Source: Polyangiaceae bacterium (lineage in GTDB: Bacteria; Myxococcota_A; Polyangia; Polyangiales; Polyangiaceae). From it: a DNA stretch of 64,000 bases. The notes beneath the pieces were generated by a model. That model saw nothing but the letters and a program-made list of their open reading frames with translations. It did not search any database and was not told the origin of the DNA. How positions within the stretch are numbered: the stretch's first letter is position 1; every line of letters begins with the position of its first letter. This document shows positions 35,892 through 46,300 of the stretch, piece by piece. The translations under genes were made by a program, and so were the position numbers. The DNA lies in NCBI GenBank assembly GCA_019637295.1, contig JAHBVX010000005.1, forward strand, positions 124,001 through 188,000. The letters run 5' to 3'.

Positions 35892-36173
35892 TCAGTGCCA
35901 GGCGGACGCGGTTCGAACGGGCTCGCCCGAGCGATCGTGCTCGACCACTCGTCGCTCCGAGTCCTGCATACAGGCCACGCAGCTGGCGAATCGCGAGCCG
36001 TGATCGCACGTGATCAGCGTCGCGGACGCGGGGGACGCGTCGAACTCGCTGGGATCGAGGTGGCGGCCGCAGCTGATGCAGTGGATGTGCTGCGCCTGAA
36101 CGTTCGGCCCCGCGCGGTGCGTTGGGTCGAGCGCTTTGCGCTCCTTCTTCGTGGCTCGCTTCTGTCGCTTCAT
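35892..36173 (-). CDS. Small Cys-rich (zinc-binding type) protein
   Basis: 93 residues from ATG 36173 (an in-frame ATG 42 nt upstream adds 14 residues). Very basic N-terminus KRQKRATKKERK, then HCISCGRHLDPSEF and, about 25 residues on, TCDHGSRFASCVACM. Two CxxC pairs separated this way look like a treble-clef or zinc-ribbon metal site. Function unknown; nucleic-acid binding is a possibility suggested only by charge. No partner gene nearby: both neighbours are on the other strand. Confidence 0.7.
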   Translation of the reverse strand: MKRQKRATKKERKALDPTHRAGPNVQAQHIHCISCGRHLDPSEFDASPASATLITCDHGSRFASCVACMQDSERRVVEHDRSGEPVRTASAWH

Positions 36174-36327
36174 TGGCCAGGGCCCATCAAAGCCGAAGCA
36201 TCTGGGTCCGGTCAAGGGCAGCCTGGCCCGTCACACGCCGAGCGCCCCGAGTCCGCTCCCGAGGTGACGTAGCACTTCCCTTCTCCCGGATGCGGACGTA
36301 CGCCGTGGCACCGCTGGGAGCCGCTCG

Positions 36328-37239
36328 TTGCTGACGTCGACCTACAAGCTGGTGGAGCCAGCGCTCGTTCCCCTGCAGTTGCTCCTGGCGATGCTGGGGA
36401 TGGGGGCCACCATGGTGGTCAGCGACTTCACCTCGGTGCTGCGGGACCCGCGTGGCCTGGCCATCGGGCTCTTCGTCCAGCTCCTGTGTGTTCCGTTGCT
36501 CGCTCTGAGCCTGGTTCACGGGCTCGGTGTCGGGGAGGGTTGGGCCGTCGGACTGCTCTTGGTCTCCGCGGTCCCGGGCGGCGCGTTCTCCAACCTGCTC
36601 ACGTTCTTGGGCAAGGGCAACGTCGCGCTGAGCATCGCCATCACCACGGTCACCACGTTGGCCGCCGTGGTCACCGTTCCGCTCGTGCTGCGGGTGGGCG
36701 CCGGCACCTTCTTGCCCGATGACTTTCAGTTCCCCGTACCGCGCGTGATGGCAGAGATCTTTGGCTACCTGCTCATCCCGCTCGCCGTTGGGATGGTCAT
36801 CCGGCGCCTGACGCCCAGGCTCGCGCCAGCCATCAGCCGCTGGGCCATTCGGGCGAGCGTCGCCTTCATCGTGCTCATCACGCTTGGGTCGCTGGGCACA
36901 GGGCGCATTCGAGTCGGAGAGTACGGCTTCGGTCCGCCGCTCGTCATCATCCTGTTCGGGGCCACCCTGGCCTTCGCGGTGCCGCACCTGTGCCGCCTGC
37001 TTGGGCGCTACGATGACGACACCGTCGCCATCTCCGTGGAGGTGGCGGTTCGCAACGTCGGCCTCGGACTGCTGGTGCTGCACTTCTTCTTCCCAGGTCA
37101 GCCGGAGCAGGGGCACGTGCTCTTCTCAGCTCTGTTCTACGCAGGCGTGTCGCCGTGGTTCGCGTTGCCCATCGTCCTGCGCCACCGGCTCGGCAAGACG
37201 GCTGTCCTGCTGCGTCGGCCCTACCCGCGCCCCGAGTGA
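36328..37239 (+). CDS. Bile acid:sodium symporter (BASS) family transporter
   Basis: 303 residues, mostly hydrophobic with nine or ten predicted TM segments, the usual BASS size. SAVPGGAFSNLLTFLGKGNVALSIAITTVTTLAA matches the conserved core with its crossover motif, and EVAVRNVGLGLLVL the second. Bacterial members carry bile acids, pantoate, pyruvate or other organic anions with Na+; no substrate can be named. The start is TTG 36328; no ATG or GTG precedes the conserved N-terminus in frame. Confidence 0.88.
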   Translation: MLTSTYKLVEPALVPLQLLLAMLGMGATMVVSDFTSVLRDPRGLAIGLFVQLLCVPLLALSLVHGLGVGEGWAVGLLLVSAVPGGAFSNLLTFLGKGNVALSIAITTVTTLAAVVTVPLVLRVGAGTFLPDDFQFPVPRVMAEIFGYLLIPLAVGMVIRRLTPRLAPAISRWAIRASVAFIVLITLGSLGTGRIRVGEYGFGPPLVIILFGATLAFAVPHLCRLLGRYDDDTVAISVEVAVRNVGLGLLVLHFFFPGQPEQGHVLFSALFYAGVSPWFALPIVLRHRLGKTAVLLRRPYPRPE

Positions 37240-37341
37240 AGAGCTCTCTGCGGGGTGCTGCGGCGCCCTTACGGCACGGGTGATCTGGCAGGGCCCTGCG
37301 CCGCTTCCGAGCAAGAACGCAGCAGGCGCCGGCCCTCCCTT

Positions 37342-37376
37342 GGGCGAACTCGAGTCAGAGTGCCTCGAGTTCGCCC
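37342..37376 (-). terminator. Perfect hairpin spanning the stop codon of the giant TPR gene
   Basis: GGGCGAACTCGAG (37342-37354) and CTCGAGTTCGCCC (37364-37376) are perfectly complementary over 13 bp with a 9-nt loop. The TPR stop codon TGA is in that loop, so on its mRNA one stem arm is the last coding bases and the other the first untranslated bases. No U-tract follows on either strand, so it is either a non-canonical terminator, a 3'-end stabilising structure, or a binding site. Confidence 0.5.
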
Positions 37377-40300
37377 ATCAGCTCACGCGCGGCGGTGTGC
37401 TCCGGGTTCTCGCTCAAGGCCTTGCTGACCAGGATCTTGGCGCGGCGCGGATCCCCCTGGTTGCGCGCGATCACAGCGAGCTGAAACTGGGCGTGAGCGC
37501 GCAGCTCCGGCGTGACCTCCTCCTCGCCCGCGCGCAGCATCGTGACTGCGCGAAACGCACGACCCGCCGTCTCCACGTCGTCCAAGTCGAGCGCGAGCTG
37601 TCCGAGCTCGAGGGCGAGCCGAGCGTTCTTCATGTCCATCTCGAACGCTCGGGTGAGGGAGACCAGTGCCTCGTCGAGGAAGCCCTCCTTCAGCTGCATC
37701 TGGCTCATCTCGCGATAGACCAGACCCAGCTCCTTGACCCGGCGACCGCGAGAGGCCGCCACTAGCTCGCTGAGCAACGTCATGCCCTCGTCGCCCCGTC
37801 CCACGAGGGTCAGCGCTCGGGACATCAGCACGGTTCCTTCGACGCTCTCTGGGCTGAGGCCACGGGCCTCTTCCAGCACGGCGAGCCCCTCCTGGGCGTG
37901 CTCCTCGGAGCGCAAGAGCAGCTCGCCCGCGGCGAGCAGCAGCCCATGTCGGGCTTGGACGGAGCCTTCGGCACCGGCGTCTTCGATCAACATGAGAGCG
38001 CGTGCCCGATGTTCGCCCAGGGCCTCGTACAACGCGCCGAGCCGAGAGCGCAGCTCGGCGTGCTCGGGCGCCGTCCTCAGCGCGCGCTCGAGTCCGCCGC
38101 GCGCGTCCTCGGGCCGCCCCGCTCGCTCGCAGGCTCCGGCCAGGGCCAGAGCCGTCCGGACCAACTCGTCGCCCTCGGTCAGGCTGATGAGCTTGCGATA
38201 CGCCGTCACCGCCGCATCGAAGCGCTCGGTCTTCTCATCCAGCGCGGCCAGCCGACGCCAGAGCTCCGCGTCGCCAGGCGCCTCGCGGGTCATCTCTCCG
38301 AGCCGTGCCCGCGCCGCATCGACATCCCCATGCTCGTCGAACAAGCGCACCAGGCGCAGGCTCAGCTCGCGCTCGCGACCCGGTTCGGCTCGCAGGGATG
38401 CACGCTCCAGGGCTTGGGCGAAATCCTCCGCGACGTCGGCGCCCACCTCGGTCGCTCGCTCGAAGGCCTCCACGGCCTCGTCGCTGCGCTCCAGACTGTC
38501 GAGCAATCGGGCGCGCGCCGCCAGCAGCTGAGCCGAGTCAGGTCCAGTCGGGAGCAGCTGCTCGATCAGCGCGAGCGCGTCTTCCGTCAGCGACGCTCGT
38601 CGGTGTGCGTCGAGCATCTCGTCGAGCAACGAGAGGTCCTCGGTCGCACGCAGCGCTCGGCCCAGCAGGCTCGCGGCGCGGCCCCAGTCTCCCCGCTCTC
38701 GACAGCCGGCCAGCAGCGGGTCGCGCAGGGGCGCGTGGCCCGGGCACGCCACGAAGCCCAGCTCCAGCGCGCGCTCTTGCCCCTCGGTGTCGAACAACTC
38801 GGCTCGCAATGCCAGCAGTCGTTCGGCGAGCGCCACGGCTTCGTCGCCGCGAGTCGCCGCCAGGACGCCCTCGAGCGCTTCGGCGGTGAGATACGGGTCG
38901 TCGCGCCCCTCGGCGAGTCGCAGCACCGCTTGCCAGACCTCTCGGCTGCTTCGGTCCCAGTCGACGATCGCGTAGTAGGTGTGAAAGGCGTCGTCCGTGC
39001 GGCCCAGTCGTTCGAACAGCGCGCCCAGCTGCAGCGACACCGCGCGAATGACCGTCACATCTTGACGATCCTTGCCCGCGTCGATGCGGGACACCAAGAG
39101 CGCGCTGAGCTCGTCGAGGCGGTCCTCGCGTTGGTAGAGCTGCGTGAGCAACTCCGACGCTCGCTCGTGACTGGGATCCTCTTCCAGTATCTCGCGCAGC
39201 AGCTGGGACGCATCGTCCACCTTGCTCTCGTTCAGGAGCAAGTTGGCCTGCTCGAGCCTGAGCCGGGCGCGGTCCGACGCGGACTCCACCAAGGGCACGG
39301 TCTGCTCCAAGATCTCGACCAGGCGCGCGCGGTCGTCGAGCTCGCGGTACACGTCGAGCAGCGGCTCCCACGCCTCTCGGTCCTGAGGCTCGTGCCGTAG
39401 AATCGCCTCGTAGATGCTCGCCGCTCGCCGCAAGTCCCCGAGCTGCTCGCGGATCTTGGCGGCCACCGCGAGCCGGCGCGCGCGGGCGTCGTCAGCGGGC
39501 AGGCGTGTGGCGGCGTCCTCTTCGAGGGTGAGTGCGGCCTCCAGCTCGCCTGCGGATTCGAGCCGCTGTGCCAGCTCCAGGCGAAGCCAGGCGTCGGCCT
39601 CGTCACCGAAGCCGTCCGGACGTGCGACTCCAGCCTCGAGCAGCCGTCGTGTTGCCGCGACGTCACCGAGGGACTCGGCGAGAGCGACCCCCTCTCGCAC
39701 CACCTCGAGAGTCACCTCGGGCAGCTTGGCCAAGAGCAGCAGCGCCTCGAGCAGCTTCTCGGGAGCACCTGTGGCGCGGGTCACGCTCTCGAACAGGGCC
39801 GCCGCCCGGGAGTCGTCCGGGTGAGCGGCGAGCGAGCGGCGCAACATGACCTCGGCGCGCTCCAGATCCGGAGCGAGCTCCAGCGCGCGCTGCAAAGTGT
39901 CCACACCCCGGGCGGAGGCGCCCTCCGTCGCGAGCAGCAGCTCCGCCAGACGGTAGAAGGGCTCGGCGCCGACCTTACCGAGCTTGCCCTTGGGCATCGA
40001 CGCCAGACGCTGCTCGAGCACCCGCGCTTCCTCCGCGCTGTCCCCGAACTGCTGGAAGACCCGTGCCAGCGCCTCCCAGGCTCGGTCCTCGACTCGCTCG
40101 GCCCGGTCGAACTCTGCAGCGAGCGCCACCGCGCGAGCTCGCAGCTCGGCATCCACGGCCGCGAGGCCGCCCAGGTGCCGAGCGTAGAGGTGCACGAGGT
40201 CCGCCAGGGCGAGGCTGGCTGCGGTGGGCGACTCGGCGCGCGCCAACCGGCCACGCATCGCTCGAGCCAAGAGCTCGTGACGCCCGCGATCCGCCAGCGC

Positions 40301-43300
40301 CCGCTCCAGGGCCAAACCTTCGCCGTCGTGCTCGAGCGCCGACTGGAACGCGCTCTCCACGAACTCCTCGGCCCGAAGCCGATCGTCGCTGCGCTCCGCG
40401 ATCTCGGCCAAGTCGAGTAGCGCCTCGGCTCGACTCGGAGCGTCCTCTCCGTCTTCGCGGCCGAGCACCAGCAACAGCGCACGGTACATCCGCTCCGCGC
40501 GATCGAGCTGTCCTTCCTCGAACGCCAGCCGCGCCAGAGCCTGCAAGATCCCTGGGTGGGCCGGGTTGATCTTGTTGGCGATGTCGAGCTCGGCGATGGC
40601 CTCGGCCCGCCGACCTGCCGACAGGCACACCCGAGCGAGCTGAAAGTGCGTGAGCGCGCGGTCCTTGGGCTTGCGAGTGCCGTAGCGCTCGACCTGGTCA
40701 CGCAGTACCCGCACGGCCTCGTCGAAGCTGCCGGCGCGCGCGTGAGCATCCGCCAACGAGCGACGGATCGCCGTCTCGTCCGGGTCCAGCTCGGCAGCCT
40801 GCTCCAGCAACTCCACCGCGCGCAGTGGCTCGCCGACCCGGCGCAGGTACAGGTCCGCGGCCTCGCGCAGCAGCGCGAGACGACGGCGGTCGTCGCTGGC
40901 ACCGCTCGCGTCTCGAGTCAGCAGGTCCGCCAGCGGGCCCCACTCCTCGGCCTCTCGGTACAGCGCCGCCAGTCGCTCGCGAATGGGCGCACCGTCGAGC
41001 GCCACGCTCAGCGCCGCCTCGAGTCGGGCGCGCGCCGTGTCCGGGTCGCCGGCCGCGGCGTACGCCTCGGCTAGGCTCAGCACCCGGGGCCCCAGCGCCT
41101 CACGGCTGGAGCCTGCGCACATCCACTCGAGGACGTGCGCAGCGTCCAGCGGCTGGCCGGCTTCCATGTAGAGTCGACTGAGTTCGCCTAGGCTCGCCTC
41201 GCCCCCAAGCGCGGCGCCCTCACGATGGTCGGCGATCGCCCGGGCCACATCGCCGGCCTTCCCTTCGGCCGTCTCGGCCGCTCGGGCCCAGAGCACCGCC
41301 GCGCGCGTCAGGTCCGAAGCCCGCGCTCGGACCCGGGCTTGCTCTTCCCAAAGCGCCGTGAGGTCGGCGAATCGGTCCGCGTCCTCCAGCAGCTTCGCGT
41401 AGCGACTCACGACCGCTTCGGCGACGTCGTCGGCGGCGTCCTGAGCGAACAGTCGGGCGAACAACTCGATGGCGCGCGCCGGGTTCTGCAGCTGATCCGA
41501 CGCGATGCACGCCGCGTCCCGCAGGAAGGTGCGCTGCCTGTGCTGTTCGAAGGGCAGCTCGTGGCCCAGGACCAACAGCTCGACGACCTGCTCGTGGCGG
41601 CCGTCTGCCGCGTGCCGTGCCGCCAGCTCGCCCAGCGCCCAGGCCGCGGCCCGCTCGGGTCCGGCGGCCTCCGGAGCCTGCGGAGCTGCGAGCCACGCGG
41701 TCCTGGCGCGCTCGAAGAGCTCCGAGAGCAGCAGCTTGGCGCGTTCGCGGTCGCCGCCCTCGAGCCCCGTCACGTCGCAAGCGGCCGTCCACTCGCCGGC
41801 TGTCACGAAGGCCGCGATGCTGTCGGACAGCTGGTGGGTTCGATCGCGGTGCAGCGCGCCGAGCTCGAGCCACAGGGTGCGCGCCGCCTCGGGATCCGAG
41901 CTGCTCCGAGCTTGCTGCGCGAGCCGCTCGGCGACCTCGTCGTAGCGCTCCAACACGCCGAGCAGGCGCACGAGCGACCTGAAGCTCTGTTCGTCCGCAC
42001 CGTGGTCGCGCTCCACCAGTTGCCAGGCCTCGACCGCGCGCTCCGGAGAGGCGAGGCGCTCCGCGAGGAGCCAGGCCACCCGCACCCGGTCGTCTCGCGC
42101 ACCGCTGCCCCCGCGCAGCTCTGCGCGGGTCTGCAGCGCCTCTACCAAGTCGGCGTCGCGACCGGCGCGCTCCAGCACGTCGCACAGCGCGTCGAGCGCC
42201 ACGAGATCCCCCGCGTCGCCAGCGAGTCGCTCGCGCAAGCAGCGGATCGCGCGAGACAGATCGTCCAAGTGGGTGGCCGCGACGCGTGCGACCTCACCCA
42301 GCGCCTCGCGGCGCTCTAGCGGATCAGAGGACAACCCCGCGACGCGCTCGAGCACATCCGCCCGCTCGGCGTGACGCTCCAGCTCGGCGAGCAGCGGGGC
42401 CAAGCTACGGGCGGCGTGCAGCGCGGCGTCGGCGGCGTCCCCCGCGAGCTCCAGGGCACGCTCGAACAGCTCCACCGCGCCGGTCACGTCGCCGAGCTCG
42501 TCGCGTCTCACCTCGGCCGCCTCCAGCACCAAGCTGCGCTCCGCGACCTCGTCGCTGACCCCGTCGGCGACGGCCACCAGCACCTCGACGCGCCGGTCGG
42601 GCATGCCCAGCTGCTGCGACAGGCGCGCCAACTCGGCTCGATAGCGAGCCTCGCTGGGCACCAACCCCACCAGCTGCGCGACAGGCTCCACCGCGCCTTG
42701 AACGTCGCCAAGCTCGCCCAATCGCAGCGCCACGATGCTCTCGAGACCCGCGATGCGCTCGTCCTTCGTGCGGGCAAGCTCGAGCTCCACCTCCAGCATG
42801 CGCGCGACGTCCAGCAGGGAGCCGACCCGCGAGTACTGATCCTTGAGCCACGCAGCGGCCGCGTGGCGCACGCTGAGCCCGCTGCCCTGCTTCGGGCTCT
42901 CGCTCGGCGCCATGGAGTCGCGAGCGGCTGGCAGCGCGACCAACCGCTCCAGCAGGGTACGCACGAGCTCGCTGTCCGCACCGTCCTTCAACATGGACTC
43001 GATCAACTCGTAGCCCCGGACGGCGTCGCCCAAATCCAGCCACAGCCCGGCGATGCGACCGCGCAACGCCTGCGGATCGGTGGCAGCCGTCGCTTCGTTC
43101 AGGCGCGCCGCGAGCAGCTCGATCAGCGATTCGGTGCGGCCGTCCCGCTCGTACAAGCGCTCGAGGGAGGCCTCGACCCGCGAGTCCTGTGGGGTCAGAC
43201 GCAGGAGTTCCTCGAGATAGCGGATGGCGCGATCCGAGTTGGACGCGAAGTCCTTGGCGGCCATGGACGCCTCGCGCAGCAGGTCGATGCGTTCGGCGGG

Positions 43301-46300
43301 CGCCTCGACGCGGACGAGGGCCCAGTCGTACAGCTCGAACAAGTCGTCCCATCGACCCTGTGCGTTGAACGCCAGCTTGAGCCGATCGAGCGCCCAGCTC
43401 GCGGCGGGCGAGAGCGAGAGCACCCGACGCAGCAGCAGCACGATGCGCTCTTGGTCGTCGAACCACTCCTCGTGAAACTCGACCATGCGGCGTCCGAGCT
43501 CTTCCGCCACCTCGGGCGTCAGCGGGCGCTCGAGGGCCCGCGCGTAGGCCTCCGAGAGAGGCTCCGGCCGATCCAAGCGGCGCGCCAAGCGCTCGGCTGC
43601 ATCCCACAGTTCGCCTTCGTTCGCGCGTTCCTCGGCGCCGCGCAGCGCGATGGCGTAGCCGGCCTCGTCATCGTCCCGGTAGCACCCCAGCAGCTCCACG
43701 AACCAGCGGCCCCGCGACTCGGCCAGCTCGTCGATCCCGGCGCTGACCGCGAGCAGCGACTCGAGTAGCTCTGCGCGACCCTCGGGGGTCTCGCTCGCTG
43801 ACGCGAGGCGCTCGAGCAGGCGGGCGGCCTTCGATCGGAGCTCGTCCAGGCCCAGCGCCTGCTTGACCAGCTGCAGCGCGCCGGCGTCCTGCGGCGCGTG
43901 ATCGAGCACGCCCTCGATGACGTCGAGCGCCTCGCTGGGGCGCTCGAGGGGCCCCAGCAACAGCTCTGCGCGAGCCAGATCCACTTGCGTCCGACTGTCG
44001 CCCTCCGTCCGCTCGCGCAGCTCCCCCAGGGTCACCAGCGCCTCTTCGGCGCGCCCGCTGGCACCGAGCAGCCGGGACAGCTCCGTGAGCACGTCCACTC
44101 GCTCGGGGTCCTGCGCCAGCACGCGTTGGTAGACCTCGATGGCGCGCTCGGGACTGCCAAAGGTGGTCTCCTCCTGGCTGGCCCACGCGAGCAGTACCAC
44201 CGTCGGATCGCTGGCGCGGCGCGCACGCAGCTCGAACAGGAAACGGCGGTCGTCGATCCGCTCCGGGGTCAGCTCCCCGGCAGCCAAGAACACCTGAAAG
44301 GCATCGGCGAGCTTCTGGGTGTCGTCCGCGTCCTCCGCGAGCAGCTCCCGGAACAGGCCAGCCACCTCGTCGCGGCGCTCCGCCAGCGGAGCGAGGGTCG
44401 TGGCCTTGGCGAAGAGCACCGCGCGCCGGCGGGGGGGCTCGAGCTCGACAGCGGCCAGGATCGTGTCGAGCAATCGTGCGTACGGCAGGTGGGCAGAGTC
44501 GGCGGCAGCCTGGGCTTCGAGCGCCAGCACCCGCGCCAGCGCCTCGGGGCGGGCCGTATCATCCGCGAGCACGATGGGCACGACCTCGAGCAGTGCGTCC
44601 CATTGCCCGCTCTTGGCGTAGCTGCCGACCAGTCGCAGCGCCGCCTCCGCATCCTTGGGCGCGATGGTGAGCACCCGCTCGTACAAACGCCGCGCGCGCT
44701 CTTCATCCATGGCGGCCTCGGCCAGCGCCGCACCTTCGAGCCATGCTCGCCTGGCCTCGTCGTTGCTGCCGAGTTGCTTGGCCAGCACGATCCCCAGCTT
44801 CTCGAGCAGGCCCGCGCGCTCCTCCGGCGCCGCGACCGCGACCCGGCGCTGCAGCACGGCGCGCAAGGTGTCGGCGTCGTTGTTGGAATTGGCGAGCAGC
44901 TCGATGGTCTCGAGCTGTCCATCGTCGAGCGCTGCGGAGTCGAGCAGCTCCCGATAGTGGGTGAGCGAGCGGGTCACGTCACCGCGCTCGGCGCACACCT
45001 CGGCCATCCGTGCCACGGTGGCTACGCGCCGCGCGCCCTCCACCAGCGGCAGTGCTCGCTCCAGCTCCGCGTACAGCGCAGCCAGATCCCCGGTTCGCGC
45101 GAACAGGTCGACCAACGCGGCGTGCGCCACGAGATCGCGCTCATCGTCCGCGACCGCCGCTCGAAACGTCGCGATGGCCCCGCTCGGATCCGCCAGCTCG
45201 GTGCCCTGCAGGCGCGCCATCGCGTGCAGGAGCTCGCGTCGCCGACGAGGCTCAGTGGCCTTCTCCAGGGCAGAGCTGTAGAGCGCCAGGCGCTCCTCGG
45301 GGTTGCCGCCTTGCGCCAGCAGGTCATCGATCATCCCCATCAGCTCGGCGTTGCCCGGCTCGAACGCGAGGGCGCGCCGCAGGGCTTGCACCGCGCGGTC
45401 GACCTCGCCGGCCGCGACCAGACCCTCTCCGGCCTCGCGCGCCAACTCGGCCAACTCGGGGCGATCCACGGCTCGGTCACCGAGCGCTCGACTCAGCGCT
45501 TCGGCCCGAGGGCCCGGCGCTCCGAGCTGGTCTCCCGCCTGGCGAACGCGCTCCAGCCACGGCCCGAGCGGCGCCTCGAGGTCTACCGCGATCGACAGCG
45601 CTCGCGCGCAAATGGCGAGCGCGCGCTCCGGGTCGGCCAGCTGTCCTTGGGCGAGCTCGGCGGCCTCGGCCAGCACGTCGAGGCGTTGCTGCTCGCCCTC
45701 GGCCAACTCGCTCTTGGCCTCGAGTAGCCGTAGTAACCCCGGACCTGGTCCCTCGGCACGATAGACCGGCTCCAGCACGGCCACGGCGCCCGGACGCGCG
45801 TCCTCGTTCGCCAGCAGCTTCTCGAGCGCGGAGCGGAGCTGGGCGTTGGCTGGGTCTGCCTCCAGGGCCCGCGAGTACGCGTCGAACGCGCCGTCCAGCT
45901 CCCCCAGGCGGGTCAGTCGGATCTGCGCCAGGCGCGCGAGGATCGGCGGCCACTCCTCGCGCGGTGCCTGCTCCACGTCGCGCTCCAGGATCCACGCGAG
46001 CTCCTTCCACTGCTGCTCCTGCTCCAGGAGCGGGATCATCCTCGCGTGCGCCTCTCGACTCGGACCGTACTGGGCGATGAAGGCGCGCCAAGCGCCCAGC
46101 GCTTGAGCCCGATCGCGTCCCTGTCCGGTGCGAAGCTCGGCGGCGCGTAGCGCCAGCGCACGGGCATCCTCGGGGTTCTTCGCCCGCTGTGCGCGGCGCT
46201 CGAGCACGAACACGAGGTTCTCGACGTCCTTCGAGCCCTCGTACAGCGCGCTGAGCCGAGACAGCGCTTCGTCAGCCCAAGGCGAGTCCACCAGCGCTCG

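Noticed and set aside
35905-35930. GGTTCGAAC resembling a tRNA T-arm
   Set aside because: No acceptor stem, anticodon arm or D-arm can be drawn around it, and it lies in a coding frame.
37898-39400. Plus-strand frame of 500 codons inside the giant TPR gene
   Set aside because: Composition is a mirror of the TPR coding strand (Gln/Arg/Leu-rich) and no family motif is present.
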